Shown here piece after piece: positions 30,716 to 39,721 of a DNA stretch of 46,654 nucleotides (its first letter is position 1; each line of letters starts with the position of its first letter). The DNA is taken from NCBI GenBank assembly GCA_025360285.1, contig JANYCM010000266.1, forward strand, positions 1-46,654. The letters run 5' to 3'. The translations under genes were made by a program, and so were the position numbers. Source of the stretch: Sphingomonadales bacterium (GTDB lineage Bacteria > Pseudomonadota > Alphaproteobacteria > Sphingomonadales > Sphingomonadaceae). Under the pieces are notes generated by a model. It saw only the letters and a program-made list of their open reading frames with translations. It was not told where the DNA came from and did not search any database.

Positions 30716-33700
30716 TACCCTGCCCGGCATGACCGACGCACCGGCGGTGAAGGTCGTCATCATCACGCTCGACAATCATCTCTCCGGCGCCATTCAACGC
30801 GCTCGGGCGCGCTTCACCGCCGAACAACCGGGCGTCACGATAGCCTTCCACGCCGCCGCCGATTGGGAAGATGAACGCCGGCTCGCCGCCGCCCGGGCCG
30901 ATGTCGCCACCGGGGACATCATCCTGACGTCGATGATTTTCCTGGAAGACCATATCCGCGCCATCAAGCCGGCGCTCGAAGCCCGTCGCGACGCCTGCGA
31001 TGCGATGGTCGGCATCATGTCGGCCAGCGAGATCGTCAAGCTGACCCGCATGGGCGACTACCGCATGGATGCGCCGCCCAAGGGGCCGCTGGGCTGGTTG
31101 AAAAAACTGCGCGGTTCGTCGAAATCCGGCGCGCCGAACAGTGGTGCGGCGCAGATGGCGGTGCTGCGCCGCCTGCCGAAATTGCTGAAATGGGTGCCGG
31201 GCACGGCGCAGGATGTGCGCGCCTATTTCCTCACCCTGCAATATTGGCTCGCCGGCTCTGACGACAATGCCTTTGCCATGGTGCGGGCGCTGGTCGATCG
31301 CTATGCCGCCGGGCCGCGGGCGGCGCTACGCGGCAGTTTCAAGGTCGAACTGCCGCGCGATTATCCCGATATCGGCGTCTATCACCCCGATCTGCCGGGC
31401 CGGATGAGCAGTAGCCTGGCCGATCTGCCGGCGCGCAAGGCCGATGCCGGCACCATCGGCCTGGTGCTGCTGCGTTCCTATGTGCTGGGCAATGATGCCA
31501 ATCATTATGACGGCGTTATCCGGGCATTGGAGGCGCGCGGCCTGAATGTCATCCCGGCCTTTGCCGGTGGCCTTGATGCCCGGCCGGCGATCGAGGCGCT
31601 GTTTATGCAGGATGGCGTCAGCAGCGTTGACGCCGTGGTCAACCTGACCGGGTTCAGCCTGGTTGGCGGCCCGGCGTACAACGACGCCAAGGCCGCCGAG
31701 GAGATTCTGGCGCGGCTTGATCGCCCCTATATCGCCGCGCACCCGGTGGAGTTTCAGTCGCTGCAAGGCTGGGGCGCCAACCGCCAGGGCCTGCTGGCAC
31801 TCGAATCGACGATCATGATCGCCATTCCCGAACTGGATGGCGGCACCACGCCGATGGTGTTCGGCGGCCGTTCGGATGGCACCGATGCCGCCTGCACCGG
31901 CTGCGCCCGCGGCTGCGCCTGGGCCACCGGCGGCCAGGTCCGCGCCATGCAAAGCTGCCCCGAACGCGCCGAGGCGTTGGCGGCCCGCCTGATCAAGCTG
32001 ACGGCGCTGCGCCGCGCCGAAACCGCGCAGCGCAAGCTTGGCGTCGTGCTGTTCAACTTCCCGCCGGGCGGCGGTGCTGCCGGCACGGCGCAGTTCCTCG
32101 CGGTGTTCGAATCGCTGCACGAAACGCTTAAGCGGCTGCGCTGCGAAGGCTATGATGTGGAGGTGCCGGCGACCGCCGATGATGTCCGCACCCGCATTCT
32201 GCAGGGCAATGCCCAGCGGCATGGCATGGAAGCCAATGTCCATGCCAAGGTGCCCGCCGATCATATTGTCGCCACGGAACCGCATCTGGCGGAAATCGAG
32301 GCCGAATGGGGCCCGGCACCGGGCAAATTCCAGACAGATGGCCAGAATGTCTTCATCCTGGGGGCGCAATTCGGCAATGTCTTTGTCGGCATCCAGCCGG
32401 CGCTGGGCTATGAAGGCGATCCGATGCGGTTGCTGTTCGAAGGCCGTTTTGCCCCCACCCACGCCTTCATGGCCTTTTATCGCTGGCTGCGCGATGATTT
32501 CGGCGCTCATGCCGTGCTGCATTTCGGCACCCATGGCAGCCTGGAATTCATGCCGGGCAAACAGACCGGGCTGACCGCGAAATGCTGGCCCGAACGCCTG
32601 ATCGGTGATCTGCCCAACATCTATCTCTATGCCGCCAACAACCCGTCGGAAGGCGTGCTCGCCAAGCGGCGCTCGGCGGCCACCCTGGTCAGCTATCTCA
32701 CCCCGGCGCTGACCAATTCGGGCGTTTACAAGGGACTGTCGGACCTGAAGGCAACCGTGGAGCGTTGGCGCAGCGCCGATCCGGCCAGCGACGAATTGAG
32801 CGCGCTGCACGAGGTCATCACCGAACAGGCGGCGGCGCTCGATCTGGATGGCAGCGACGTGCCGGCGCTGGCGGCGAAACTGTATGAAATCGAACGCGAA
32901 CTGATCCCGCAAGGGCTGCATGTCGCCGGCCGGGCGGCAACGCCGGAAGAACGCATCGACATGCTGGCGGCGGTGGCGGCGACCCGCGAACAGCCTGTGC
33001 CGCGTGCCACGATCGAAGGCCTGGTGGCCGGCAGCATTCGGGGGGACTCGCCGATCCTCAAGGAACTGGCGGCGCTCGATGCAGCGCTGGCAACCAATCA
33101 CGAACTTGATGGCCTCGTCCAGGCGCTTGGCGGCGGCTATGTCCGGCCGGTATCGGGCGGGGATATCCTGCGCAGCCCCGAAATCCTGCCGACCGGGCGC
33201 AATATCCATGGCTTTGATCCGTTCCGCCTGCCGTCGGCGTTTGCCGTCAAGGATGGCTTTGCCCAGGCGCAGCGCATCATTGATCGCAGCCTGGTCGATT
33301 CGGGGCATATTCCCGAAACCGTTGCGATGGTGCTGTGGGGCACCGACAATCTGAAATCCGAAGGCGCGCAACTGGCGCAGGCGCTGGCGCTGATCGGCGC
33401 ACGGCCGCGGTTTGACAGCTACAACCGCCTCGCCGGTGCCGAACTGATTGGGCTCGAGGAACTGGGCCGGCCGCGCATTGATGTGGTGGTGACGCTGTCC
33501 GGTGTCTTCCGTGACCTGCTGCCCCTGCAAACCCGGATGCTCGCCGAAGCCGCGCTGCTGGCGTCGCAGGCCGATGAACCGACGACGCTGAATTTCGTCC
33601 GCAAGCACAGCTTGGCCCATGCCAGCGAACATGGCTGCGACCTCGAAACGGCGGCGTTGCGGGTCTATTCGAATGCCGAGGGTGCCTATGGCGCCAACGT

Positions 33701-34400
33701 CAATCTGCTGATCGATTCGAGCGGCTGGACCGATCCCGATGAACTCGCCGATTGCTATGAACGCCAGAAGGGCTTTGCCTATGGCGTCAAGGGTGAACCC
33801 GTCCGCCGCGCCGGACTGCTGGCGTCATCGCTGAAAACCGTCGATTGCGCCTATCAGAATCTGGAAAGCGTCGAACTCGGGATCACCACCATCGATCAAT
33901 ATGTCGATACGTTGGGCGGGATCAGTCGCGCCATCACGCGCGCCAAGGGCGGTACGGCGGCGCCGGTTTATATCGGCGACCAGACGCAAGGCGCCGGCAA
34001 GGTCCGGTCGCTGAATGAACAAGTCGCGTTGGAAACCCGCACCCGCATCCTCAACCCGGTCTGGCAGGAAGGCCTGCTGCGCCATGGCTATGAAGGCGTC
34101 CGCCAGATCGAAGCGGCGGTGACGACGACGATGGGCTGGTCAGCGACAACGGGGGAGGTTGACCCCTGGGTTTATCAGCGCATTACCGAAGCCTATGTGC
34201 TCGATACCGACATGCGCGATCGCATCGCCGAAATGAACCCGCGTGCCGCTGCCAAGGTCGCTAACCGGCTGATCGAAGCATCGGAACGCAAATATTGGTC
34301 GCCGGACGCCGCCACCCTGGCAGCGCTCTATGCGGCAACGGACGCCGCCGAGGATATCCTGGAAGGGGTATCCGGCGGTGTGACACAACAGGCGGCCTGA
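30705..34400 (+). CDS. bchH: Magnesium chelatase large subunit BchH
   Basis: 1231 residues, CobN/BchH family, the porphyrin-binding subunit that receives Mg2+ with ATP hydrolysis by BchI-BchD. Recognisable segments include VKVVIITLDNHLSGAIQRA near the start, CARGCAWATGGQ, HFGTHGSLEFMPGKQTGLT (the conserved GTHGS-E--PGK block) and VNLLIDSSGWTDPDELADCYERQKGFAYG near the C-terminus. ATG 30705 has AAGG six bases upstream and overlaps bchB by 11 bases; ATG 30729 (MTDAPAVKVV) is an alternative start. It follows bchB and precedes bchL. Confidence 0.97.
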   Translation: MRADTLPGMTDAPAVKVVIITLDNHLSGAIQRARARFTAEQPGVTIAFHAAADWEDERRLAAARADVATGDIILTSMIFLEDHIRAIKPALEARRDACDAMVGIMSASEIVKLTRMGDYRMDAPPKGPLGWLKKLRGSSKSGAPNSGAAQMAVLRRLPKLLKWVPGTAQDVRAYFLTLQYWLAGSDDNAFAMVRALVDRYAAGPRAALRGSFKVELPRDYPDIGVYHPDLPGRMSSSLADLPARKADAGTIGLVLLRSYVLGNDANHYDGVIRALEARGLNVIPAFAGGLDARPAIEALFMQDGVSSVDAVVNLTGFSLVGGPAYNDAKAAEEILARLDRPYIAAHPVEFQSLQGWGANRQGLLALESTIMIAIPELDGGTTPMVFGGRSDGTDAACTGCARGCAWATGGQVRAMQSCPERAEALAARLIKLTALRRAETAQRKLGVVLFNFPPGGGAAGTAQFLAVFESLHETLKRLRCEGYDVEVPATADDVRTRILQGNAQRHGMEANVHAKVPADHIVATEPHLAEIEAEWGPAPGKFQTDGQNVFILGAQFGNVFVGIQPALGYEGDPMRLLFEGRFAPTHAFMAFYRWLRDDFGAHAVLHFGTHGSLEFMPGKQTGLTAKCWPERLIGDLPNIYLYAANNPSEGVLAKRRSAATLVSYLTPALTNSGVYKGLSDLKATVERWRSADPASDELSALHEVITEQAAALDLDGSDVPALAAKLYEIERELIPQGLHVAGRAATPEERIDMLAAVAATREQPVPRATIEGLVAGSIRGDSPILKELAALDAALATNHELDGLVQALGGGYVRPVSGGDILRSPEILPTGRNIHGFDPFRLPSAFAVKDGFAQAQRIIDRSLVDSGHIPETVAMVLWGTDNLKSEGAQLAQALALIGARPRFDSYNRLAGAELIGLEELGRPRIDVVVTLSGVFRDLLPLQTRMLAEAALLASQADEPTTLNFVRKHSLAHASEHGCDLETAALRVYSNAEGAYGANVNLLIDSSGWTDPDELADCYERQKGFAYGVKGEPVRRAGLLASSLKTVDCAYQNLESVELGITTIDQYVDTLGGISRAITRAKGGTAAPVYIGDQTQGAGKVRSLNEQVALETRTRILNPVWQEGLLRHGYEGVRQIEAAVTTTMGWSATTGEVDPWVYQRITEAYVLDTDMRDRIAEMNPRAAAKVANRLIEASERKYWSPDAATLAALYAATDAAEDILEGVSGGVTQQAA

Positions 34401-34410
34401 GGAACGAAAT

Positions 34411-35310
34411 ATGGGACTTCTTGATCTCGAACGGCCCAAGGTCACCCCGCCCGATGGCGAAGGCAGCCTGCAGGTCAGCCTCGACCCCAATATGAAGATT
34501 GGCAATGCCAAGGTCTTTGCTGTCTATGGCAAGGGCGGCATCGGCAAATCGACAACCTCGTCGAACCTGTCGGCGGCCTTCTCGCTGCTCGGCAAGCGGG
34601 TGCTTCAGATCGGCTGCGACCCCAAGCATGACAGCACTTTCACCCTGACCAAGAAGCTGATGCCGACGGTCATCGACGTGCTGGAAACCGTGGAATTCCA
34701 CCATGAGGAACTGCGGCCCGAAGACTATATGTTCGAAGGTTTCAACGGCGTCATGTGCGTCGAAGCCGGCGGGCCGCCGGCCGGCACCGGCTGTGGCGGC
34801 TATGTCGTTGGCCAGACCGTCAAACTGTTGAAGCAGCATCATCTGCTCGAAGAAACCGATGTCGTGATCTTCGATGTGCTCGGCGATGTTGTCTGCGGCG
34901 GCTTTGCGGCCCCGCTTCAGCATGCTGACCGGGCATTGGTCGTCGCCGCCAATGATTTCGACAGCATTTTCGCGATGAACCGCATCGTTGCCGCCATCAA
35001 GGCCAAGTCGAAGAATTACGAAGTCCGCATGGCCGGCGTCATCGCCAACCGGTCGGCGCAGACCGATGAAATCGACCGTTTCTGCGCCGCCACCGGCCTC
35101 GAAACCCTGGCGCATTTCCCCGATCTCGACGCCATCCGCCGTTCGCGGCTGAAGAAATGCACCATTTTCGAAATGGATTCGACCCCCGAGATCGAAGCCG
35201 TCTGCAATGAATACAAGCGCCTGGCGGCAACGCTCTGGGCCGGTACGCGGCCGCTCGAAGCCAATCCGATGAAGGATCGCGACATTTTCGAATTTCTGGG
35301 GTTCGAATGA
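34411..35310 (+). CDS. bchL: Protochlorophyllide reductase ATP-binding Fe-S protein BchL
   Basis: 299 residues, NifH-like. The P-loop GKGGIGKS lies at 40-47. The two Cys that bind the [4Fe-4S] cluster at the dimer interface are residues 128 (AGTGCGGYV) and 162 (GDVVCGGFAAPL). It passes electrons to BchN-BchB in an ATP-dependent way. The stop overlaps the bchM ATG by four bases. An Asp-rich extension of about 30 residues before the core is normal for the family. Confidence 0.98.
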   Translation: MGLLDLERPKVTPPDGEGSLQVSLDPNMKIGNAKVFAVYGKGGIGKSTTSSNLSAAFSLLGKRVLQIGCDPKHDSTFTLTKKLMPTVIDVLETVEFHHEELRPEDYMFEGFNGVMCVEAGGPPAGTGCGGYVVGQTVKLLKQHHLLEETDVVIFDVLGDVVCGGFAAPLQHADRALVVAANDFDSIFAMNRIVAAIKAKSKNYEVRMAGVIANRSAQTDEIDRFCAATGLETLAHFPDLDAIRRSRLKKCTIFEMDSTPEIEAVCNEYKRLAATLWAGTRPLEANPMKDRDIFEFLGFE

Positions 35311-36017
35311 GCCTGGCGCAGGCCTCGGCATTGACGCCCGGCTGGGACGCGACGCGTCACCGGCTGGAGGATTATTTCGACCGCACGGCGTTTGATGCCT
35401 GGGCGGCACTGACCAGCGACGCCCCGGTATCGAAGATCCGCGCCACCGTCCGCGCCGGCCGCGAGCAGATGCGCAATACCTTGCTGTCGTGGTTGCCGCA
35501 GGACCTGACTGGCCGCCGCATCCTCGATGCCGGTTGCGGCACTGGTGCACTGGCCATCGAGGCGGCACGGCGCGGTGCCGATGTTGTCGGCATCGATATC
35601 TCGCCACAGCTCATCTCGATCGCGGTCGAACGCGCCCCCAAGGATGTCCATGGCAAGATCAGCTTCCTGTCGGGCGACATGCTCGATCCGCGGCTGGGCC
35701 AGTTCGATCATATCGTCTCAATGGACGTGCTGATCCATTATGAAGCTGACCAGATCGCCAATGCCGCCGCCGGCCTTGCCGAGCGTGCCCGCGAAAGCCT
35801 GATCTTTACCTTCGCGCCGGGCACGCCGTTGCTGCGTACCGCCCGTGCCATCGGGCAATTCTTTCCCAAGTCCGATCGCTCGCCGTCGATCATCCCGGTC
35901 AGCCATGACAATCTGCGGGCCCGGCTCAGCCGCGTGCCGCGCGCCAGGCTGGGCCGCGACACCCGCGTCGCCCGGGGTTTCTACACCAGCCATGCGCAAG
36001 AGGTGCTGACGGCATGA
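35307..36017 (+). CDS. bchM: Mg-protoporphyrin IX O-methyltransferase BchM
   Basis: 236 residues. Class I SAM-dependent methyltransferase: motif I ILDAGCGTGALAIEAARRGADVVGIDIS, then DHIVSMDVLIHYE and the C-terminal region with TFAPGTPLLRTARAIGQFFPKSDRSP typical of BchM. It methylates the C13 propionate of Mg-protoporphyrin IX. It overlaps bchL and lhaA by four bases at either end. Confidence 0.96.
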   Translation: MSLAQASALTPGWDATRHRLEDYFDRTAFDAWAALTSDAPVSKIRATVRAGREQMRNTLLSWLPQDLTGRRILDAGCGTGALAIEAARRGADVVGIDISPQLISIAVERAPKDVHGKISFLSGDMLDPRLGQFDHIVSMDVLIHYEADQIANAAAGLAERARESLIFTFAPGTPLLRTARAIGQFFPKSDRSPSIIPVSHDNLRARLSRVPRARLGRDTRVARGFYTSHAQEVLTA

Positions 36018-37426
36018 GCCGCTCGCGTTTCTGGGGCAAGATGGGAACGCAGTTCCTGCCGTTCGCCGATGCGGCGAGCGCCGATCTGCCGCTGCCGCGC
36101 CTGCTGCGCCTGTCGCTGTTCCAGGTCTCGGTCGGCATGGCTTTCGTCCTGCTCAATTTCACCCTCAACCGGGTGATGATCGTCGAATTGAACGTGCCCG
36201 CCAGTCTCGTGGCCGCCATGGTGGCGATCCCGCTGCTGTTCGCCCCGGCGCGGGCGCTGATCGGGCATAAATCCGATAACCATGTCTCGGTGCTCGGCTG
36301 GAAGCGCGTGCCCTATATCTGGTTCGGCACGATGATGCAGTTCGGCGGCCTGGCGCTGATGCCGTTCGCCATGCTGCTGATGACCGGCAAGGGTGAAAAT
36401 GGCGGCCCTGCCATCGGCGTGGCCGGGGCGTGCCTGGCCTTTTTGTTCGTCGGCGCCGGCATGGCGACGGCGCAGACCGCCGGCCTGGCACTTGCCACCG
36501 ATCTGGCGCCCGAAGACAAGCGCCCGCGCGTCGTCGGGCTGCTCTACGTGATGTTCCTTGTCGGCATGTTCGTCTCCTCGCTGGTGCTCGGGCGCCTGCT
36601 CGCCGATTTCGAAGCGACCAAGCTCGTCCAGGTCATCCAGGGCACCGCGGTGCTCACCGTGCTGGTCAACACCATCGCGCTGTGGAAACAGGAGGCCCGG
36701 GTCGAAGGCGGCACGCGCCGCGATCCCGATGCGAATTTCTCGGCCGATTGGGCCGGCTTCACTGCGCCGCCGCGCACCCGCCGGCTGCTGGTGGCGCTCG
36801 GGCTTGGTGCTGCCGGCTTTGCCATGCAGGACATCCTGCTGGAACCCTATGGCGGTCATGTGCTGGGGCTGACCGTGGGTCAGACCACCGCGCTGTCGGC
36901 CCTATGGTCGGCGGGCATGATCGTTGGTTTCGCCTATGCCGCGCGCGCGCTCGATCGGGCGGCAGACCCGCACAAGCTGGCCGGGGCTGGCGTTCTGATC
37001 GGCATTGCCGCCTTTGCCGTCGTCGTGCTGTCGGCGCCGCTGCATTCGGCACTGCTGCTGTGCGTTGGCGCCGGCGGCATCGGGCTGGGCGGCGGGCTGT
37101 TCGCCGTCGGCACCATGATCGCTGCGATGCGGCTGGCGCTGCCCGGCAAATCCGGGCTGGCACTGGGGGCCTGGGGGTCGGTGCAGGCCAGCGCTGCCGG
37201 GGTTGCCATCCTGTTGTCGGGGTCGCTGCGTGATGGTTTCGGCGCGCTCGCCATGTCGGGGCGCCTGGGCGCCGGCTTTGTCGATGCCGCCAGCGGTTAC
37301 AGTTTTGTCTGGCACATCGAAATTGCCCTGTTGTTTGCCACCCTTATTGCCCTGGGACCGCTGGCGCGGCGGACCCCGGGCCTCGCCCACCGCGCTCGCC
37401 TCGGCCTCGCCGACGCCGCATCCTGA
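36014..37426 (+). CDS. lhaA: Light-harvesting complex assembly protein LhaA (PucC family)
   Basis: 470 residues with about 12 membrane helices. LNRVMIVELNVPASLVAAMVAIPLLFAPARALIGHKSD and FAMQDILLEPYGGHVLGLTVGQTT are family hallmarks. LhaA is required for assembly of the core light-harvesting complex LH1, probably by handling bacteriochlorophyll at the membrane. Its place between bchM and puhA is the usual one. AAGGGG lies beyond the stop and serves puhA. Confidence 0.95.
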   Translation: MSRSRFWGKMGTQFLPFADAASADLPLPRLLRLSLFQVSVGMAFVLLNFTLNRVMIVELNVPASLVAAMVAIPLLFAPARALIGHKSDNHVSVLGWKRVPYIWFGTMMQFGGLALMPFAMLLMTGKGENGGPAIGVAGACLAFLFVGAGMATAQTAGLALATDLAPEDKRPRVVGLLYVMFLVGMFVSSLVLGRLLADFEATKLVQVIQGTAVLTVLVNTIALWKQEARVEGGTRRDPDANFSADWAGFTAPPRTRRLLVALGLGAAGFAMQDILLEPYGGHVLGLTVGQTTALSALWSAGMIVGFAYAARALDRAADPHKLAGAGVLIGIAAFAVVVLSAPLHSALLLCVGAGGIGLGGGLFAVGTMIAAMRLALPGKSGLALGAWGSVQASAAGVAILLSGSLRDGFGALAMSGRLGAGFVDAASGYSFVWHIEIALLFATLIALGPLARRTPGLAHRARLGLADAAS

Positions 37427-37438
37427 AGGGGAACGTCA

Positions 37439-38206
37439 ATGTCCAATGTCATCATCGTCGGGGGGCTCGATGTCGCCGAACTCGCCTTTTACATGTTCGC
37501 GATGTTCTTCCTCGGGCTGATCTGGTACCTGCGGGGTGAAGACCGGCGCGAAGGCTATCCGCTGGAAGATGATCTTACCGGCCAGGTCGAACCCGCCGGC
37601 GGCATTTTGACCATGAAGCCGGACAAATTTTTCAAACTGCCCTTTGGCCGCGGCACCGTCGTCATGCCCGGTGAAAGCCGCCGCGATCCGATGCCGCAGA
37701 ACATCACTGATCGCGCCTATCCCGGCACACCGTTCGAACCTTTGGGCAATCCCTTGAGCTCGGGCGTCGGCCCCGGCGGCTATGCCCAGCGCGCCGATCG
37801 CCCGGACGTCGACATGTTCAACCGGCCGCGCATCGTGCCGATGCGGGTTGCCGAACATATCGTCGTCGAAGGCCGTGATGTCGATCCGCGCGGGCTGCCC
37901 ATCACCGGCCTGGATAATGTCATCGCCGGCACGGTGCGCGATATCTGGGTCGATCGTTCGGAACATGTCATCCGTTACCTCGAAGTCGCGCTGACGGACG
38001 GCGGCACTGCCATCGTGCCGATGCCGATGTCGAAAGTGTCACGTCGCGCCGTCAAGGTGGATGCGGTAACAGGGGCGCAGTTCGTCGGCTCACCGACGCT
38101 GGCGTCGATGGACCAGATCACCTTGCTCGAAGAGGAAAAGGTCCAGGCCTATTTCGGCGCCGGCTATCTGTGGGCGACGCCGGCCCGTTCGGAACCGCTG
38201 ATATGA
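37439..38206 (+). CDS. puhA: Photosynthetic reaction centre H subunit PuhA
   Basis: 255 residues with a single N-terminal membrane helix (about 10-30, DVAELAFYMFAMFFLGLIWYL) followed by RGEDRREGYPLEDD and the cytoplasmic PRC-barrel domain. The segment DPRGLPITGLDNVIAGTVRDIWVDRSEHVIRYLEV is characteristic of H subunits, which cap the L-M core and control proton delivery to QB. AAGGGGAACGTCA before the ATG gives a good ribosome-binding site. The stop overlaps puhB by four bases. Confidence 0.97.
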   Translation: MSNVIIVGGLDVAELAFYMFAMFFLGLIWYLRGEDRREGYPLEDDLTGQVEPAGGILTMKPDKFFKLPFGRGTVVMPGESRRDPMPQNITDRAYPGTPFEPLGNPLSSGVGPGGYAQRADRPDVDMFNRPRIVPMRVAEHIVVEGRDVDPRGLPITGLDNVIAGTVRDIWVDRSEHVIRYLEVALTDGGTAIVPMPMSKVSRRAVKVDAVTGAQFVGSPTLASMDQITLLEEEKVQAYFGAGYLWATPARSEPLI

Positions 38207-38829
38207 CAACCGAATATGAAAACGAACCGATAAAGGGCCTGCCGGGCTTCCTGCCCAAGGACGAATCGATCGTCTGGCAGGGCTCGCCGGACTGGAAGGC
38301 GCTGGCACGGTCGGTGTTCCATGTCCGGCTGGTGGCCGGTTGGTTCGTTTTCGTCGCCTCGCTGGCCTTTGTCGCTGGCGGCACCGGGCCTCTGGGCGCC
38401 GCCGTCACGCTCGGCGTCGCGCTGCTCGGGCTGGCCGTGCTGGCGTTGCTGGCCTTCGCCCAGGCGCGTTCGACGGTGTACACGCTGACCCAGAAACGCC
38501 TCGTCATGCGCTTTGGCATGGCGCTGCCGAAATGCGTCAACCTGCCGCTGGCGCAGATCGAAAGTGCCGATCTGCAACCCGCCGGGCCCGGCCATGCCGA
38601 TATTGCGCTGAAAACCGCCGGTCGCTTCCCGCTCGCCTGGTTGCAGATGTGGCCGCATGTCCGCCCCTGGGCTGTCGCCCGGCCGCAGCCGATGCTGCGC
38701 GCCGTGCCGACCGGTTTTGTGGCGATCTTTGCCGATACCCTGGCCAAGGCCGATCCCGGCTTGCACCGGCCGCTCGCCGCGCCGATGGTCACGCTGCCGG
38801 CGACGATCCCGGTCGGAGTGGCGGCATGA
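38203..38829 (+). CDS. puhB: Photosynthetic complex assembly protein PuhB
   Basis: 208 residues starting MTTEYENEPIKGLPGFLPKD. The segment GLPG-LPKDE-I-WQGSPDWKALARSVFHVR is the PuhB signature, followed by two or three membrane helices and a PH-like domain with YTLTQKRLVMRFGMALPKCVNLPLAQIESADL. PuhB aids reaction-centre assembly and dimerises in Rhodobacter. ATG 38203 is set by the ATGA overlap with puhA. Confidence 0.93.
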   Translation: MTTEYENEPIKGLPGFLPKDESIVWQGSPDWKALARSVFHVRLVAGWFVFVASLAFVAGGTGPLGAAVTLGVALLGLAVLALLAFAQARSTVYTLTQKRLVMRFGMALPKCVNLPLAQIESADLQPAGPGHADIALKTAGRFPLAWLQMWPHVRPWAVARPQPMLRAVPTGFVAIFADTLAKADPGLHRPLAAPMVTLPATIPVGVAA

Positions 38830-39425
38830 GCGATTTTCGCGGCGAAAAATTCCCCAGGGGCGCGCTCTATGGCGCCGCCGGGATGATCGGCATCACCATC
38901 GTCGTCGTCTTCGGTATCCGCTTCGGTGTGCTGCCGGCGCGGCCGACGGCGCCGGAACTGCGCAGCGAACATCAGGTCGCCATTGCCGTCACCCGCGATT
39001 TCCGCTTTGCCGATCGCGCCGATGGCGCGCTGGTCGCGACCGATGCCAAGACCAACCAGGTGGCGCTGGTGCTCGAACCCGGCTCCAACAGCGGTTTCAT
39101 CCGCGGTGTCATGCGCGGCCTGATGCGCGAACGCATGCTGCACGAAGTGCCGCGCGATGGCGCCGTCAGCGTTACGCAATGGACCGATGGCGCGCTGACC
39201 CTGAAGGACAATTCCACCGGCCGCATCATCGAACTCGGCAGCTTTGGCCACACCAACCGCGCCGCCTTTGCGCAGTTGCTGGTCCCCGGCCAGCATGTCG
39301 TGCCCAGCCTGGCCAAGGCCGAAGCCATCGGCGGCACCGGCCCCGATGCCAATACCAGCGTGGCGCCCGATGCGCTGCCGGCGACGCGCCGCATCGCCAC
39401 CGCCGGCGGCAGCGGCCCGGCATGA
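38826..39425 (+). CDS. puhC: Photosynthetic complex assembly protein PuhC
   Basis: 199 residues: an N-terminal membrane helix (about 13-34) and a periplasmic domain with VTRDFRFADRADGALVATDA, EPGSNSGFIRGVMRGLMRERML and DGALTLKDNSTGRIIELGSFGHTNRAAFAQLL, all characteristic of PuhC. It helps organise the reaction centre-LH1 complex. Both ends overlap neighbouring genes by four bases. Confidence 0.93.
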   Translation: MSDFRGEKFPRGALYGAAGMIGITIVVVFGIRFGVLPARPTAPELRSEHQVAIAVTRDFRFADRADGALVATDAKTNQVALVLEPGSNSGFIRGVMRGLMRERMLHEVPRDGAVSVTQWTDGALTLKDNSTGRIIELGSFGHTNRAAFAQLLVPGQHVVPSLAKAEAIGGTGPDANTSVAPDALPATRRIATAGGSGPA

Positions 39426-39721
39426 CGCGGCTGTTCGGCCGGGAAAGCTGGGAAACCGGCTGCACGATCGCGGTGGAACACACCGCCGAGGCGCTGCACG
39501 CCCATGTCGAACTTGATGGCAATGTCGCCATCGGCCCCGGTGACCAGGTGCGGGTGCACGGCGCCCCGGTGCGGCTGCCCTTTGGTGAAGCGATCACCCT
39601 GCGCCGCCGCGCCACTGTGTCACGCGCCGGGCTGGTGTCGCAATGGTGGACGCGGCTGCGCGCCAATCTTGATCTGACCGAATTGTACGAAATCACCTTC
39701 ACCTCGGAGAAGCCGCGATGA
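39422..39721 (+). CDS. Small conserved-position protein between puhC and acsF, function unknown
   Basis: 99 residues, no signal peptide or membrane helix. It starts MTRLFGRESWETGCTIAVEH and contains LHAHVELDGNVAIGPGDQVRVHGAPVRLPFGEAITLRRRATV, a beta-rich stretch with GPGD-V-VHG resembling a small barrel, then TRLRANLDLTELYEITFTSEK. A gene of unknown function at this place is common in phototrophic alphaproteobacterial clusters. Four-base overlaps with puhC and acsF show coupled translation, so it should take part in cyclase function or photosystem assembly; that is inference. Confidence 0.85.
   Translation: MTRLFGRESWETGCTIAVEHTAEALHAHVELDGNVAIGPGDQVRVHGAPVRLPFGEAITLRRRATVSRAGLVSQWWTRLRANLDLTELYEITFTSEKPR

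Noticed and set aside
31326..33632. Long open frame (768 codons) on the minus strand
   Set aside because: It lies wholly antisense to bchH, whose domains are clear; the composition (Gln/His/Arg/Gly rich) is that of a mirror frame in GC-rich DNA.
36430..37233. Plus-strand open frame overlapping lhaA in another phase
   Set aside because: Arg/Gly/Ala-rich shadow of lhaA.
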